Assembly: GCA_015680685.1 (NCBI GenBank)
Contig: MNCI01005867.1
Span: 1,032,156-1,096,155, forward strand
Origin: Gnetum montanum
Taxonomy: Eukaryota > Streptophyta > Gnetopsida > Gnetales > Gnetaceae
Direction of reading: 5' to 3'
Length of the DNA: 64,000 nucleotides
Both the position numbers and the translations under genes were made by a program. Positions 10,852-22,858 of the stretch are shown here, one piece after another. The notes beneath the pieces are model-generated. The model saw only the letters and a program-made list of their open reading frames with translations. It ran no database searches and was not told the DNA's origin. Each line of letters begins with the position of its first letter. Within the stretch, counting starts at the first letter, position 1.

Positions 10852-12160
10852 ATAGTATTCACCACCTCTATCAGACCTCACTATCTTTACTTGCTTACTA
10901 CCTTGTTTCTCTACTTCAACCTTAAACACCTTAAAGGCATCTAAACCTTCATTATTGTTATGAAGCAAGTAGAGATACATATATTATGAGTAGTCATCGA
11001 TAAAAGTAATGAAATACCTTTGACCATACACGTCCATATCTGGACTACAAATATCTGTATGTATGATCTCTAATATGTCTAAACTTCTCTTAACGCCTTT
11101 TTTTGATATATTAGTCTACTTTCCCTTTATGCAGTTCACACAAGTGTCAAAGTTGGTAAAATCTAGGGTACTAAGTGCTTGACCATTTACTAATCTCTTT
11201 ATTCTCTCAATAAAGATATGTCCTAATCTACGATGCCATAACATAGAGGATTCTTCATTCATAACACATCTCTTAACACCAATACTATCATGAACATGCA
11301 TAGAAGTATAAGAAGTTTCATTTTGTAAACTAATTTTGAAAAAATCATTCATTAATGTACCATTTTCAATAAGTTCAGATCTATAATATAAATTGAATAC
11401 AGTGTTTGAAAAATTAAAGGAAAATCCCAATGATACAAGCCTTGAAACAAAAATTAAATTCCTCAAAAAGCTTGGAATATGAAATGTCTTTAACAACTCT
11501 AAAAAAAAACCACTACTTAAAACTAATTTGCATGTTCCAATTGCCTCCACATGTGAGCACATCTTGTTGCCTATTCCATAGTAAGTCTACCCTCTTCTTA
11601 TACACACATGGTCATTAGTTCATTGATTGACCATTTTTCTCTATGTGTATTATAAGAAATCTTAAAGAGTCTGTACTACTATGGGAGCGTGTTTAAGATG
11701 TAGTGCATAAGGAAAGACTTTGACATCTCAACCTTAAGTGTTTTTAGCTAAGCCACTATATCCCTCATTTGCATGATGTGCTCACGCACACCACAGATTC
11801 TAGTGAGCTTCATGGATGAAATTTTCATTATTAAGGTGCTAGCCAGAGCCTTGTCTAATGACTCAAATTGTTCATTAATTGCCTTCATCAAAGCTCGCAC
11901 ATTGTCATATTGTTCTAATGAACCATGCATACCAGCCAAGATCTTGGTCTTTATGAACGTGACATAGAGGCGATTAAATCGCTCCCATTTTTCATAAAAA
12001 CCAACATCATCTAGTTGGCTGGTTCTTGTAACAGCAGGTGGTTCATCCTTACAAATAGCATAGTCAATGTCCATCTAGCCTAAATGAAGGAGAATCCTCT
12101 TCTTCCACACCTTATCATTACCCCCCTTTAAGTCAGAAATGTCACATTTAAAATCAGAGT
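10852..12160 (-). mobile_element. Ty1/copia element fragment: gag, GAG-pre-integrase, start of integrase
   Basis: The minus strand encodes a copia gag from about 12150 (MDIDYAICKDEPPAV...YEKWERFNRL...EQFE) to about 11580. It passes directly into the region before the GAG-pre-integrase zinc finger (LWHRRLGH...CVNCIKGK, 11116-11562). The first part of the integrase core follows (ITFIDDYSRYMYLYLL, about 10920-11040). The gag zinc knuckle and the protease D-S/T-G active site are absent between 11560 and 11600, so an internal deletion has joined gag to the segment after protease. Stops and frameshifts show decay. The element ends at 10851, where the Ty3 LTR cuts the integrase; its RT half would lie left of the window. 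Confidence 0.85.
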
Positions 12161-13480
12161 AGTTCAAAGGTTGTATAATTGCATAAATTAAAACATGCTT
12201 GTGTCACTAAATTTGAGGTTAAAATACTATATGATATGTTTATCAATGTAAATCATGCAAAAATATGAATCAAGTGACATAAAATTGTGTGTGGGCTAAA
12301 TTTAAATTCAAACAGATTCATATATCCTTATGATGAAACTATTAAATTATATCCCTTTTCTTTATCCTTGTGGGCAAATTAAGAAAAATTGAATAGACGA
12401 CACAATAATCAATGTTTTCAATAATGTCTGGTCTATTCAAGACAAAGACCAATTGACTTCGATTTCAAGACATGAAAGTCCCATTAAATTGTGCAAAAAA
12501 CATTGAATAGACGACACAATAATCAAATTGCACAAGGAATGATAGATGCAGAAATAAATTGAATCTGACCTCTAGCCATTGATGCCTTTATGTGAACTTG
12601 TTGCAATGAGTGTTCTTTTGACTCTCAACAACAATGATGGTATATGCAAACTTTAAACATTTGTGATAGGAACCAAAATTGTAACACTGTCATGATTTCT
12701 TTCTGTGCCTTTGTATTCTCGTCAAGAACATTTTATAGGCTAGAAAAATGTCAGTTACCAAACTTTCGGTTTAAATGGCAAATATGAAACCACTCTCGTG
12801 GTAACTATTACAAACTATTGATTTTTCTGTAAAGGTCACTTTTATGGACCTATTACAAACCATTGGTTTTTTTGTAACCGTCGTGTTTATGGAACCATTA
12901 CAAACCGTCGATTTTCCCGCAAATGATTACATAGTTGTGAAAGTAGTCCTTTCAATTCCCACATTAAAACATTGATATGTTTTGCTTAAGTTATACCAAA
13001 ATTTTATCTTTGATATATAACTTAAAGATACATAGAGTTATAGTTTAGCTTTTAACAACCCGTTAACCAAGGATAAATGTCACGCTAAGATGTAAAATTT
13101 ACTTCCTTGCTTGAGTACTTTAGAGGTCGTAATGCCAACGACGCTGAACATTTAACGAAGCTTCGCCGTGGAGTTAACGAGCAAGAAAAGCCTTATTCAG
13201 TCAGCCTGCAGTCGCTGGACCAAGATGAAAACATTCCACACCGTTTCCATAAAGAAAAAACTAAAAGCCACCATTAGAAAATACCATACGATTCCAGAGA
13301 CTGCCATATGGATATTATTAGCCTAATAGCATAGGATGGGAATTCAACACGACACTAATTCTTGGAACAACAATATTTTATTTGTAGCCCATGCCTTCCA
13401 GCGTGCCAATGATAACGAAGCTTACGCTAAGGTAGTTACAATGTACTCGTCCAATTTATTTATTTATCTATAGATACAAG
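12161..13480. other. Non-coding stretch right of the copia gag
   Basis: No reading frame of note. A 24-bp direct repeat (gaatagacgacacaataatc core) occurs at about 12390 and 12504. Three copies of a roughly 45-bp unit lie at 12807-12925. In orientation this should hold the copia leader and 5' LTR, but I find no tRNA-Met primer complement (GCTCTGATACCA) to confirm it. Confidence 0.4.
12807..12925. repeat. Three tandem copies of a roughly 45-bp unit
   Basis: The core ATTACAAACYATTGATTTTT recurs at about 12807, 12850 and 12897. Each copy is followed by GTAA...TTTATGGA-type sequence. Confidence 0.65.
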
Positions 13481-16400
13481 TTACGGGTCTGACTTGCTCA
13501 TTTTTAAAAAATTGGGCATGATTTTTGCACAAAAGACGAACAACTCCAAACAATATCCAATTCCATTCCCAACCAATTGCAAAAATCAGTCAACAACCGA
13601 GGGGACCTGAATGCAAAAGCTTGGAACACTGTGCAATAATCTTTTAGTGGGTTTGATCTGGCATCCGGCACAGGGTAAATGTGACGAGTCGGTTTCTGGT
13701 GTTTTTTTGTGGCGGCAAAGCCAAAGCCAATGCCAAAGGTTCTTCAACAGGGAAGCAAGCAAGCAATCAATCAATCAAATCTATCCTTTCATCCGTCAAA
13801 AAACCCTTTCACAACCCACCACCACAAGAAGAACATTCCACAGTATCGTCATATAATGCGGCCACTCACATATCCAGCTGTTCGAAGGTCTCAAATTGTA
13901 TTTTTAACAAAAATCCCAGATTTCATGCAAGTATTGCAAAACAGCACACCCAGAATGGTGAATATGGTGCTGGCTCTCTCTTCCCCAACCCAGTATGGGC
14001 GTGATGATGGTGGACTAATGCTGCTACTGTACACTGTTTTTGCAGGTTCTCGTCAATGGCAGCCCCCAGTTCCCACAAAACAAGAACAAACATGTTGCAT
14101 GCGATTGCGACACAATTAAAAAGGAGAAGAAGAAGCGATTTCCCATCCACGTACCAGCAGCCGTAGCAACAATAAGAATAAGAAATTTGGGCTCCCGCGC
14201 AGGAAGGGAATGTCCGTATGAATCATTGCCACCGACAGGCCCCGGGGACGTGGACCCAACAACAACAACATTAGAGTTGAATCTTTTTGCAAAATCAGCA
14301 TGAATAATAATAATAAGCATGTTCTGGGTTGCTCATGGCGATCATGCATTTTCTTTTTTGGTGGCGGTGCTGCTGCTGTTTGAGGAAGAGGAGGAACAAA
14401 AGGAGGAGGACGTCTCGTTTTCTTGTGGCATCTGACACCTGAATATTCATCATCTTCATTATCATCCTTCGTCGATGTTCTGAGCTCCATAAGAATAATC
14501 TGAATCTTGGATTTGCCGCTGGATCAGTTCTCAGTTATTTTGGATACCTTTTTTTTAACCATCTGCACAGGTACTGATGTTATTCCATGTCTTGAATTGC
14601 TTTTCCATTTCGACATGTCTTCTGGATTTGTACAGCCCCTTACCACTATCGGAAATAAAACGACATAAACATCCAATTTCTGTGCCGATGTCTCACTTAA
14701 GCAGCGCAGTAATAAGTTTATTTTGTCATTGCTTTGTTTTCTTTCGTAAGTTTTGCTTAACCGCGGTATCTGAGATTTAATACGCTAATGACATATACTA
14801 CCGAGAAGTAAACATGCCTGCTTGTAAACTGATGTTGTTTAGATGATGATTATCTTGTTCCTGTTGGTCTGCTCATGGATATATTTTCCTGCGATCTAGA
14901 CTCACTCGAATTGAAAGACTAGCATGAAGGTTTCCATCATAATTCATAAGCTCGATCGATTGCAAGTGAAGGTGAAAATCATAGTGAACAAACTTTGGTA
15001 CCCGGGCTCCAACTTATACTTGAGAAGGATATATTTTTCTGCATCTTCTTTTCATGTGCAATTAACAACAACTGTGACTTTGCGAGCATTGAAATTAGCT
15101 ACCGCTTAGCTGAAACATAAAACGACTTAAACCCAAGGAAGTTCTTAAGAAATAATCAAATTGAGAAAGAAGCTAATAACACGAATTAAAGAAGAATGTC
15201 TCTTATCTTATTTAAAACATAAATGTTTTGTTTGGAGGAGTGTGAATTTTTACCCGAAGACAGAGGCAATACTGGTTATTGACAAGTCAACAGTGTTGAA
15301 TTGTGACAATAATTTGGTACAATGGCTGTAATTCTTTTTGATGAATGTAATTAAGTCCTAACAACGGTTGTCCTTGATATGCCTTAAAAGTGTTTTTGGT
15401 CGAAAACAAAATAATGGGACTTTCATGCTTTGGAATCCAAAGAGAAATTTATAATCTAAGTTCTATAAAATGAATGTAATGTATTCAAGGGTATGCCCTA
15501 TTTGGAACTATGTAGAGTTTAGTTTCTTACATACAAGTTCAGTTCATTCTCTTGGAGTGTTGGAGCCAAAGGGTTGAGAGAGAGCCATTGTGTTAATCTT
15601 AATTTACGAACAAATAAGCCTGTGGAGTAAGACACAATTACCAAACCCCATTATAATGATCTCCTTTACGATGCTGTTTTGCCTTTACATAATCTTCTAT
15701 TTATGTTTCTGTTTTTAGAATTTCATTGCAATTGCATTGTAAGGGTTTGTTATTTGTTATATATTGTTATTTAATATAATATTCTTTCGAATCTGGATGG
15801 TGTATCAAAACTAGAATGATATTTTTCCATCCATCAAAGTGGTGGACGTGCAATTCTTTACTTCTGATTATTATTACATCCATCGAGCTTCTGAGTTACA
15901 GCAGGAGTTTAATGCTTGTCAACTGTATGATAATTAATTCATCATTGTATAAATGATACATAGCCATAACAAATCTTTTAGTTCTAGCGAGACTAATATA
16001 ATCATGTGGGTGGATTTCATTACAATTTGTTATTGTGGCGTCACATTAATAAATGGATTTATTTGGAAATATTTTCTCTTATGGTTTAAAAAATTGGAAC
16101 ATTAATTATGTTCATTTTCAAAACAATTATAGACTTTTAGGAGTTAAATTTTTTTTTTTTGTTTCAAGTTTTGTCTGATGCCCTTTTAGAAAGCTTTTCA
16201 TCTTAAATTGATGACAATTAGCTCTCTCTAATTTTTAGTTTCTTTTAATAATTAGGACACCTCTTTCCTGCAGGTCTGCAGTCATGTCAGGAATCATATA
16301 TGCATATAAATATGGTCATAGATAGGTAACATTATCCATTTTATCATGTTAGGGTTTTTTATATGTGCAATGCTACTTTTACTATTATTATGTTTGCTTG

Positions 16401-17947
16401 ATCGGTACAATATTCTGGGTGTTTACATCAGTCGCTTAAATTCCTAAATAGATGAAGTACACGAGTGCACTTCTTTTTGTTCACCAAAAAATTGATGATT
16501 TTATTGATGAGCAAAATTTAGATTTTCTGTAAATCCAGGAATCTGTTGGGATCAATAGAAAAGCATACTTTTACCTCAAAAGAGTCGTATGTTGATTTGT
16601 TATTTTTATTTTTGGGTTTTTATTTTTAGTGCCTTTTAGGGATTCTAGAAACTGAATGATTATATCTGTTTCTTTCAATTTGTTTTTGCATTTTAAAAGT
16701 CTATGTTATCGTGGCAGCAAGTAATCTTTGAAAGGGACAAACTCAGTACTCTAAGAACTAAGAGCACCTTTTATTCTAACTATATGTTTAGATTTCTCAG
16801 TTCGAATAATTGTATTAGGATGAGTTGCCAATACATGTTAAGCCAGTAGAATAGTAGGTTAACACATTGATAGACCTTGAACCCAGCATGCATGTGGAGG
16901 CTAATAATCTTATGGGGCTTTCCAAATGGTTGTGAAATAGGCCACAAAGTGAGGTCTCCAATTTTTTTCTTTTTGAATTTCATACAACTTTCATCTTTCT
17001 CTGTTTCTCAGTATTCTTTGAGAGAAAGTTATGTATGCTAGAAATTAGCTAATTATATCATTATCTATATTGTTTAATAAAGATAAATATAGCTAAGTTA
17101 TCAGATTCCTTCAGTTTAACTACTTAAGCTTCCTTTATATACCCATTGTAGATCAAGGAGAGTGTGAAGTATGAATCATATTAGTTAAATTTATTTTCAT
17201 AAGGTTGGCATAGAAAACGATGTGAAAGACATAACTCGTAAAATGCAGTGAATTACCTTTCATGGCCATTCCAAGAATATTTATAAATATGTGGTTAATG
17301 AGGATGCAAACGTAAAGTACATTGCTTTTGAATGTTGTCTTGTTGAAACTATGTACCCTAATTACAGTGAAATCTATTGAAAAGTTTGTCTCCTGCCTCT
17401 GGAGATAGATTCTGCATTCTAAAAACTTATTGTTTACATGAATAGCATCTTTTAGGCTTATCAAACAGGATAGATGCAAACCATGAGTTATACCGTGTGT
17501 TCAAGTCACATGACTATTGGACACATCTGTTGTACACAGGATTTTTGCTATTGATGTATTTTGCATAAGTTAACTTATTTGACAAATCCTTTTGGTCTAT
17601 ATAAACCTAATAAAAATTTCAGTTTCAGTTTCAGACATTGACATCATAACTATTGAATCAGTTAATCATTAATAAGGGAACCATAATGAATGTCCAAAAC
17701 AAAATTTATTTTGATACCTAGAACAGATGCGTAAGTATGCCTAGGGATAAAAAAAGAAAAAAACGCGGGTACCCTAAAACATATGTGAAACTGAAGTATA
17801 TCATTATATTTGCACTTTCAAAGTTTAATGGATACCTTTTTTCTATTCATTTAGTGCCTTCCAGAATATGAAGACTATGTTTGCCACGGTTTTTATGTAG
17901 CACTCCAGTATATTGATTGACAGTGGGTTTCAAATAGGAAGAACGTC
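13481..17947. other. Spacer upstream of the U-box gene
   Basis: 13600-14500 is richer in G+C and has overlapping open frames on both strands. None shows a domain or coherent composition, so I do not call a gene. It could hold the promoter and a 5'-untranslated exon of the U-box gene: just before its ATG a possible acceptor (gattgacag at about 17914-17922) would fit a leader intron. The rest is A+T-rich sequence in which I recognise nothing. Confidence 0.35.
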
Positions 17948-20900
17948 ATGGCTCTCACAACTGAGCATGTTTTATCAACTGCAAATGATGCAAAGGTAGT
18001 GTTTTTCTTTTTCTTGTTCTTACTTGTGGATAAATAAGTGTTCATCATTGTGATTGAATGCTAAGCTGAAAGCAGCTTAGATGCTTTAGTAACCTAATAT
18101 CAGTTGGGCTGCATCGCTTGTGCAGCTACACGCAGGGTTATCAATAAAACTTGCCAGAGTTGTTTGTAAAATATTAAAAATTTTCCCATATTTAGAAGCT
18201 ATACAACCAAGATGCATGCCTGGAATACAACACCTATCTGCACTACATCTTGCTCTTGACAAGGCAGCATCTCTCCTCGAGCACTGTGCTGATTGCAGCA
18301 AATTATACCTGGTATGAACTCATACGTGCTGTCATAAATCAGAGATCATAGTTTTGTTTCTGAATTTCTTATTTCTACTAGTTTGCTTTGAATACTCACT
18401 TTGATATAAGATTCAAATTGCACTATGGGTTTGTTCAGGCAGTTACTGGAGATGCAGTTCTAGCAAAATTCACCAAGATAAAAGCTTCACTGAACGAAAG
18501 CCTCAGGCAACTTGAGTCAATGGTGCCACAAAAATTGGCTGACCAGGTATTTGATGGTAATATTTTTCATATGACTAGGTTCACACTCCACAACGATACT
18601 CATGTTATGTTATGTTTATGGGTGCTGGAGGAATACAGCACAGTGGAACAAATGGACCAAGAAACATGCAAGAGAATACACAGAGATAATACTCCCAAGA
18701 AATCCTCGAAGATAATGAACAAATTTAAAACTAAAACTAGAATCAGAACAGCAGCTGATGCAAAATGGCAAATAAAAAAACATGATTTTTAAGGTAAAGC
18801 CCTCAAAAACAGGAAGAAACCTCCACAGGAAAAGTTCAACTTGTTTAGTTGATCCAAAGGAGGTGTTCCCCATGCAATGACCAAGGGATCCAGCCCTGAA
18901 GAGGAAAAGTCATTTTGCAGACTCTAACCTGAAACATTTGGAAGTTTTCCTTCTAGAAGGATCTGAACAATGTAGAACATTGTAAAGAATCACCTCAAGA
19001 TTTAAAATGAACCCCACAGAACCATCTAGAAAGAACTTCTCAAGATTTAAAATGAACCCCACAGAACCATGTAGAAAGAACTTGTAACTAACAATAGCTC
19101 ATCCCTTACAAAAAGACCAACTGTAAGACCAAAGTTAGTTATTTACCAATGAAACAACAGAGCTGCAAGATTTAGTATCACAGACTTATTAACTAACAAT
19201 AGCTCATCCCTTACAAAGGAACCATATTTAGTTATTTACCAATGCAACAACAGAGGTGCAAGATTTAGCATCACATTCTGATGTTGTCCTTTAGTGAATT
19301 TCATGACCCATGTTTAAACTCATTTTTCTGATTTAGTTAGTCATCGCAATTATTTACCACCAACAGTGTAGCGCATGGTATCAGACTTTATTGCTGCTAT
19401 GTATTGGTACTGGAATATAAGATATGAATGTTATATAGAATTCTTGTGCAATGAAGGTAATCCATTAGGCGCTTAGCTGTCAACACTCTTTTCAAAACAA
19501 GCTCTAAGATATGATGAAATCTTAATATTTTATCTGGCTGCTTGCTTGAAATTGCAAAGGAAGTGAGTAGCTGAGGGATAAATGAAAAGTCAGGATAAAA
19601 AAAGCATAAGAAGCGTCCTGTAACCCAAATATTTCAACTTTCTTGCTGTATGAACTGTGTAGGTGCAGCTTACATAGCATGTTCCTTAATAATTTTTTAT
19701 GCCATGTTTTGGAGGTTTATACTCGATATTATCTGTTACTCTCACTAGTTTGGAAACTTAAGAAGCCCCATGGCATTGAATCTAAACATTACAATGTCAT
19801 ATCTTTTTTAAAAGTAGCTTTTCCTTCTGTCTCTTTGTTGGAAGCTTTTTCTTTAATTTTTAAAATTACCATGTTATTTGAAACGAAACAAAGGGGATAC
19901 CCTTTTGTTAATTTGAAAAACATTTGGTATGCTGTCCCACAGCTTCCATGCAGATGAGGAAATAGCTAAATAGGTTGAAGGAATAGTTTGGAAACCTAAA
20001 AAGCCCCACTGCATTGAACCTAAACATTACAATGTCAATTATCTTTTTTAAAAATACTTTTTCTTTTTTTTTTTAATTACCATGTTATTTGAAAGGAAAC
20101 AAAGGGGATACCATTTTGTTAACTTGAAAAACTAGAACATTGTCGAACCTCAGTTAAATCGAAATTTTTTATATGGTGTCCCACGTCTTTTGTGCAGATA
20201 GATGAGATAGCTAAAGAGTTTGAAGGAATAATTTTAGAGTTGGAGCCATCAGAGAAGCAGCTAGGAAGAGATCTTATCACATTATTACAAAAAAGTACCA
20301 GCGAGTGGAATACTGCATCACAACTGGATATTTTCCGACAAACTTCTACTAAACTAGGCATATCATCTCAAACAGCTGTACTAATAGAAAAAAGAGCTTT
20401 AAAGAAGCTTCTAGAAAAAGCTTATTCAGAAGAGGATAAGAAAAAGGCATCTATTGTGTCTTATTTTCTGCATCTCCTAACAATGTCTCCTAGGCTTCCA
20501 TTTGAGTCATTGGAGTATGATTTTCAGAGTCCAGCACAGTCGAGGAGAAATTCTACCGCAGATGTGTATCCAGGCAGAAGTGATACAAACCAACCTGAAA
20601 GTTCTAAAGTTGATATAGTTGATGCCAGACTAAGTAGCTCTGTCGAGGAATCTCTAGTGCCTCCAGAAGAATTCAAATGCCCAATTTCTTCAAAGCTAAT
20701 GTTTGATCCTGTAGTCATTGCCTCTGGCCAAACATACGAAAGATCATGCATAGAAGCATGGTTCAAGGAAGGCCATGATACCTGCCCCAAAACCAATAAG
20801 ACACTGCCGCATCTTAATATCACACCGAATTATTGCATTAAAGGTCTGATTGCTAGTTGGTGTGAAAAAAATGGTGTCAAATTTCCAAATTCACCTGGTC

Positions 20901-22316
20901 AATCTTTAACAATGCAAAAAATTAGCATTGATACCTCACATGATGAACAGGGTAATGAAAACCAAAATCTCGATTCTAAAAAGGTTGATGAACGTCTTTC
21001 TGAATACAAGGTAATTGGAAGTTGCATAGCTGAACATTCTTTAGATTCAAATACAAAGAAAGACATGAAATCGTTGGCTCAGAATTCAGAGTTGAAAGTG
21101 GTTGCTGATATGAATGTAGGTTCCCCGATGCCAAGAAACAGTTTAAAGGACACAGAGAAAAATATAAAGCCAAAATTGGAACAGTTGCTTTCACGTTTGA
21201 CATCATCATCTCTGGAATCACAAATTGAATCATTAGAAGAGATCAAGAGAATCGCAGAGGAAAATAAGGCTTCTTTAGACATTCGTGATAGTCGGATTAT
21301 TCCTGCTGTTGTGAAATTCCTGCAGTCGGTAGCTAACGATTCTGGAATCACACCTCAAAAGAATGGACTTTTGACACTTCTGAGCATTTCTAGAAATGAC
21401 AGGTATTGCTAACAATTTGAGAAAAAATGTTGTTGATTAAGTTGTATCATATTTTTTTATACATTGTGGTATCCTTGGAATCATTTCGCTGTTCCTTTTC
21501 GATTTTCTTCACAGGAATAAAGGAGAAATTTTCTCTGCCAGTGCACTACCTCTGCTTCTTTACTATCTGGAATCTGGACCTACTGAAGAAGCGATGGCTG
21601 TATTGTTGGAGTTATCCTCCGTTGAAAGTGAAAAGATGAATTTTGTCTCATCTGGGGCACTTCCTTCTCTTTTCAAGCTCCTTGAATCGGAAAATATTCA
21701 CTGGAGAGAGAATGCATTAGCTATCATGCATAACTTGTCTACAATCATTTGTGAATGGAGCACGATTTTATCTGTTGCATCCATTACACAGTTGTTGCAA
21801 AATTTTGGAGTTGATGAACTCAGAGGAAAATGCATCAAATTCCTGAAGCAACTGGCTGAATGTGAATATGGGAGAGCTTTGATAGCTGAAACTGAGGGGT
21901 GCATTCTGGCCATAGCGGAAGTTCTTGATATGGATAACATCGAAGAACAAGAGCAAGCAATTGATATTCTTTACTTGCTTTGTGCAAATAGCTATGCACA
22001 CAGTCAGGCAGTGCTGAATGAAGGTGTCATTCCCTCTCTAGTGAATATTTCTGTGAGTGGAAGTGTGAATGGCATGGAAAAAGCTCAAAACTTGCTAGAG
22101 CTTTTCAGAGAACAAAGGGTGAGAGATGCTTGTCATAGGCCTGATCAATTTCTGAACGATAATGAAATGACTTTTGATAATCAGGTTACAATAACAGGAT
22201 CCGGAACAGAAATTCTTGAAACGTCCTCTTCTAAACCAGCACCCAAGAATAAGACTGTTTTATCGAAAATTTATTCTATCTTCTGCACATGTTCTGAAAG
22301 TAAAAAAGGAAAGTAG
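17948..22316 (+). CDS. U-box/ARM-repeat E3 ubiquitin ligase (PUB6/PUB7/PUB45-like)
   Basis: Five exons: 17948-17995, 18126-18311, 18439-18546, 20198-21402, 21515-22316. All junctions are GT-AG and stay in frame, giving 782 residues, close to the roughly 770 usual in this plant subfamily. The N-terminal helical UND-like region spans about residues 1-230 (LHAGLSIKLARVVCKIL...HLALDKAASLLEHC). The U-box is at about 268-345: CPISSKLMFDPVVIASGQTY then CPKTNKTLPHLNITPNYC. ARM-type helices follow from about residue 460. The U-box recruits an E2 enzyme and the ARM region binds substrate; in plants such proteins act in hormone, defence or development signalling, but the substrate cannot be read here. 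The ATG at 17948 begins MALTTEHVLSTANDAK. Intron 3 (1651 bp) carries tandem duplications, one including its own acceptor. The subfamily assignment is from remembered motif similarity. Confidence 0.92.
18994..19083. repeat. 45-bp tandem duplication in intron 3 of the U-box gene
   Basis: Two nearly identical 45-bp copies (CTCAAGATTTAAAATGAACC start) at 18994-19038 and 19039-19083. Next to them a roughly 106-bp unit beginning AACTAACAATAGCTCATCCC is also duplicated (about 19087 and 19193). This intron has grown by repeated local duplication. Confidence 0.8.
19746..20228 (+). repeat. 238-bp tandem duplication spanning the intron 3/exon 4 boundary
   Basis: Copy 1 starts at 19746 and copy 2 at 19984 (both AGTTTGGAAAC). 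Each runs through AAGCCCC, a T-rich tract, TACCATGTTATTTGAAA and a GTCCCAC...GCAG acceptor. In copy 2 this is the real acceptor before exon 4 at 20198. Copy 1 holds a decayed acceptor at 19951-19953 followed by a relic of exon 4's first 30 or so bases, now carrying TAG stops. Use of the upstream acceptor would truncate the protein. Confidence 0.85.
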
Positions 22317-22784
22317 TGTTTTGTTATATTCTTCTTTTTTTGCAAATTCTGCAAAAAAGGGGGGAAAACGTCTTGTAAAGTCATTTTCTTTCACTTTGCC
22401 AGATTTTTGGTGTCATTTTGTCCCCCTGCATCAAGTATCATGTTGGAATTGCTTTTGGAGACAATGATGACATGGATTTTTGGGTTCTGTAAATCACGCA
22501 ACGATTTTGTTCATAAATCTATCTAAGGTTTTGTTCAACATATCTTTTGTTTTCGTGAAATCCAATGTTTTGTTACTGATCTGTGAGCGAAAGCATTCCA
22601 ACGATTTGCATTGTTGCATCTAAGTTCAAATTTTTATTTCTATCTTATATGAAACTGAATTTTTTTAACTTCCGTCCTCTTGCATGCATTGACTAGTTTT
22701 AGAATTTCTTTTACAGAATCTTTTTAAATTTAAAATGCATCTATCATTTTAAAATTTAAAATTTAATGTGATTTATTTTTAAAA

Positions 22785-22858
22785 CTTGATGCTACTTAGT
22801 GGAATTGAACCTGGTGTTACTTGGTCAAAATTCTTACCATTAAATTAACATCTCGTCA
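22785..22858 (-). mobile_element. tRNA-derived SINE relic
   Basis: The minus strand has an A-box-like TTAATTTAATGG and a clear B box GGTTCAATTCC (22801-22811), followed by TAGCATCAAG. That body resembles the TAGCACTAAG of the copies at 49926 and 56180. Confidence 0.5.

Noticed and set aside
13611-14490. Cluster of overlapping frames on both strands upstream of the U-box gene
   Set aside because: No domain, Pro/Leu/Arg-rich low complexity, and equal support on both strands. More likely promoter or leader sequence.
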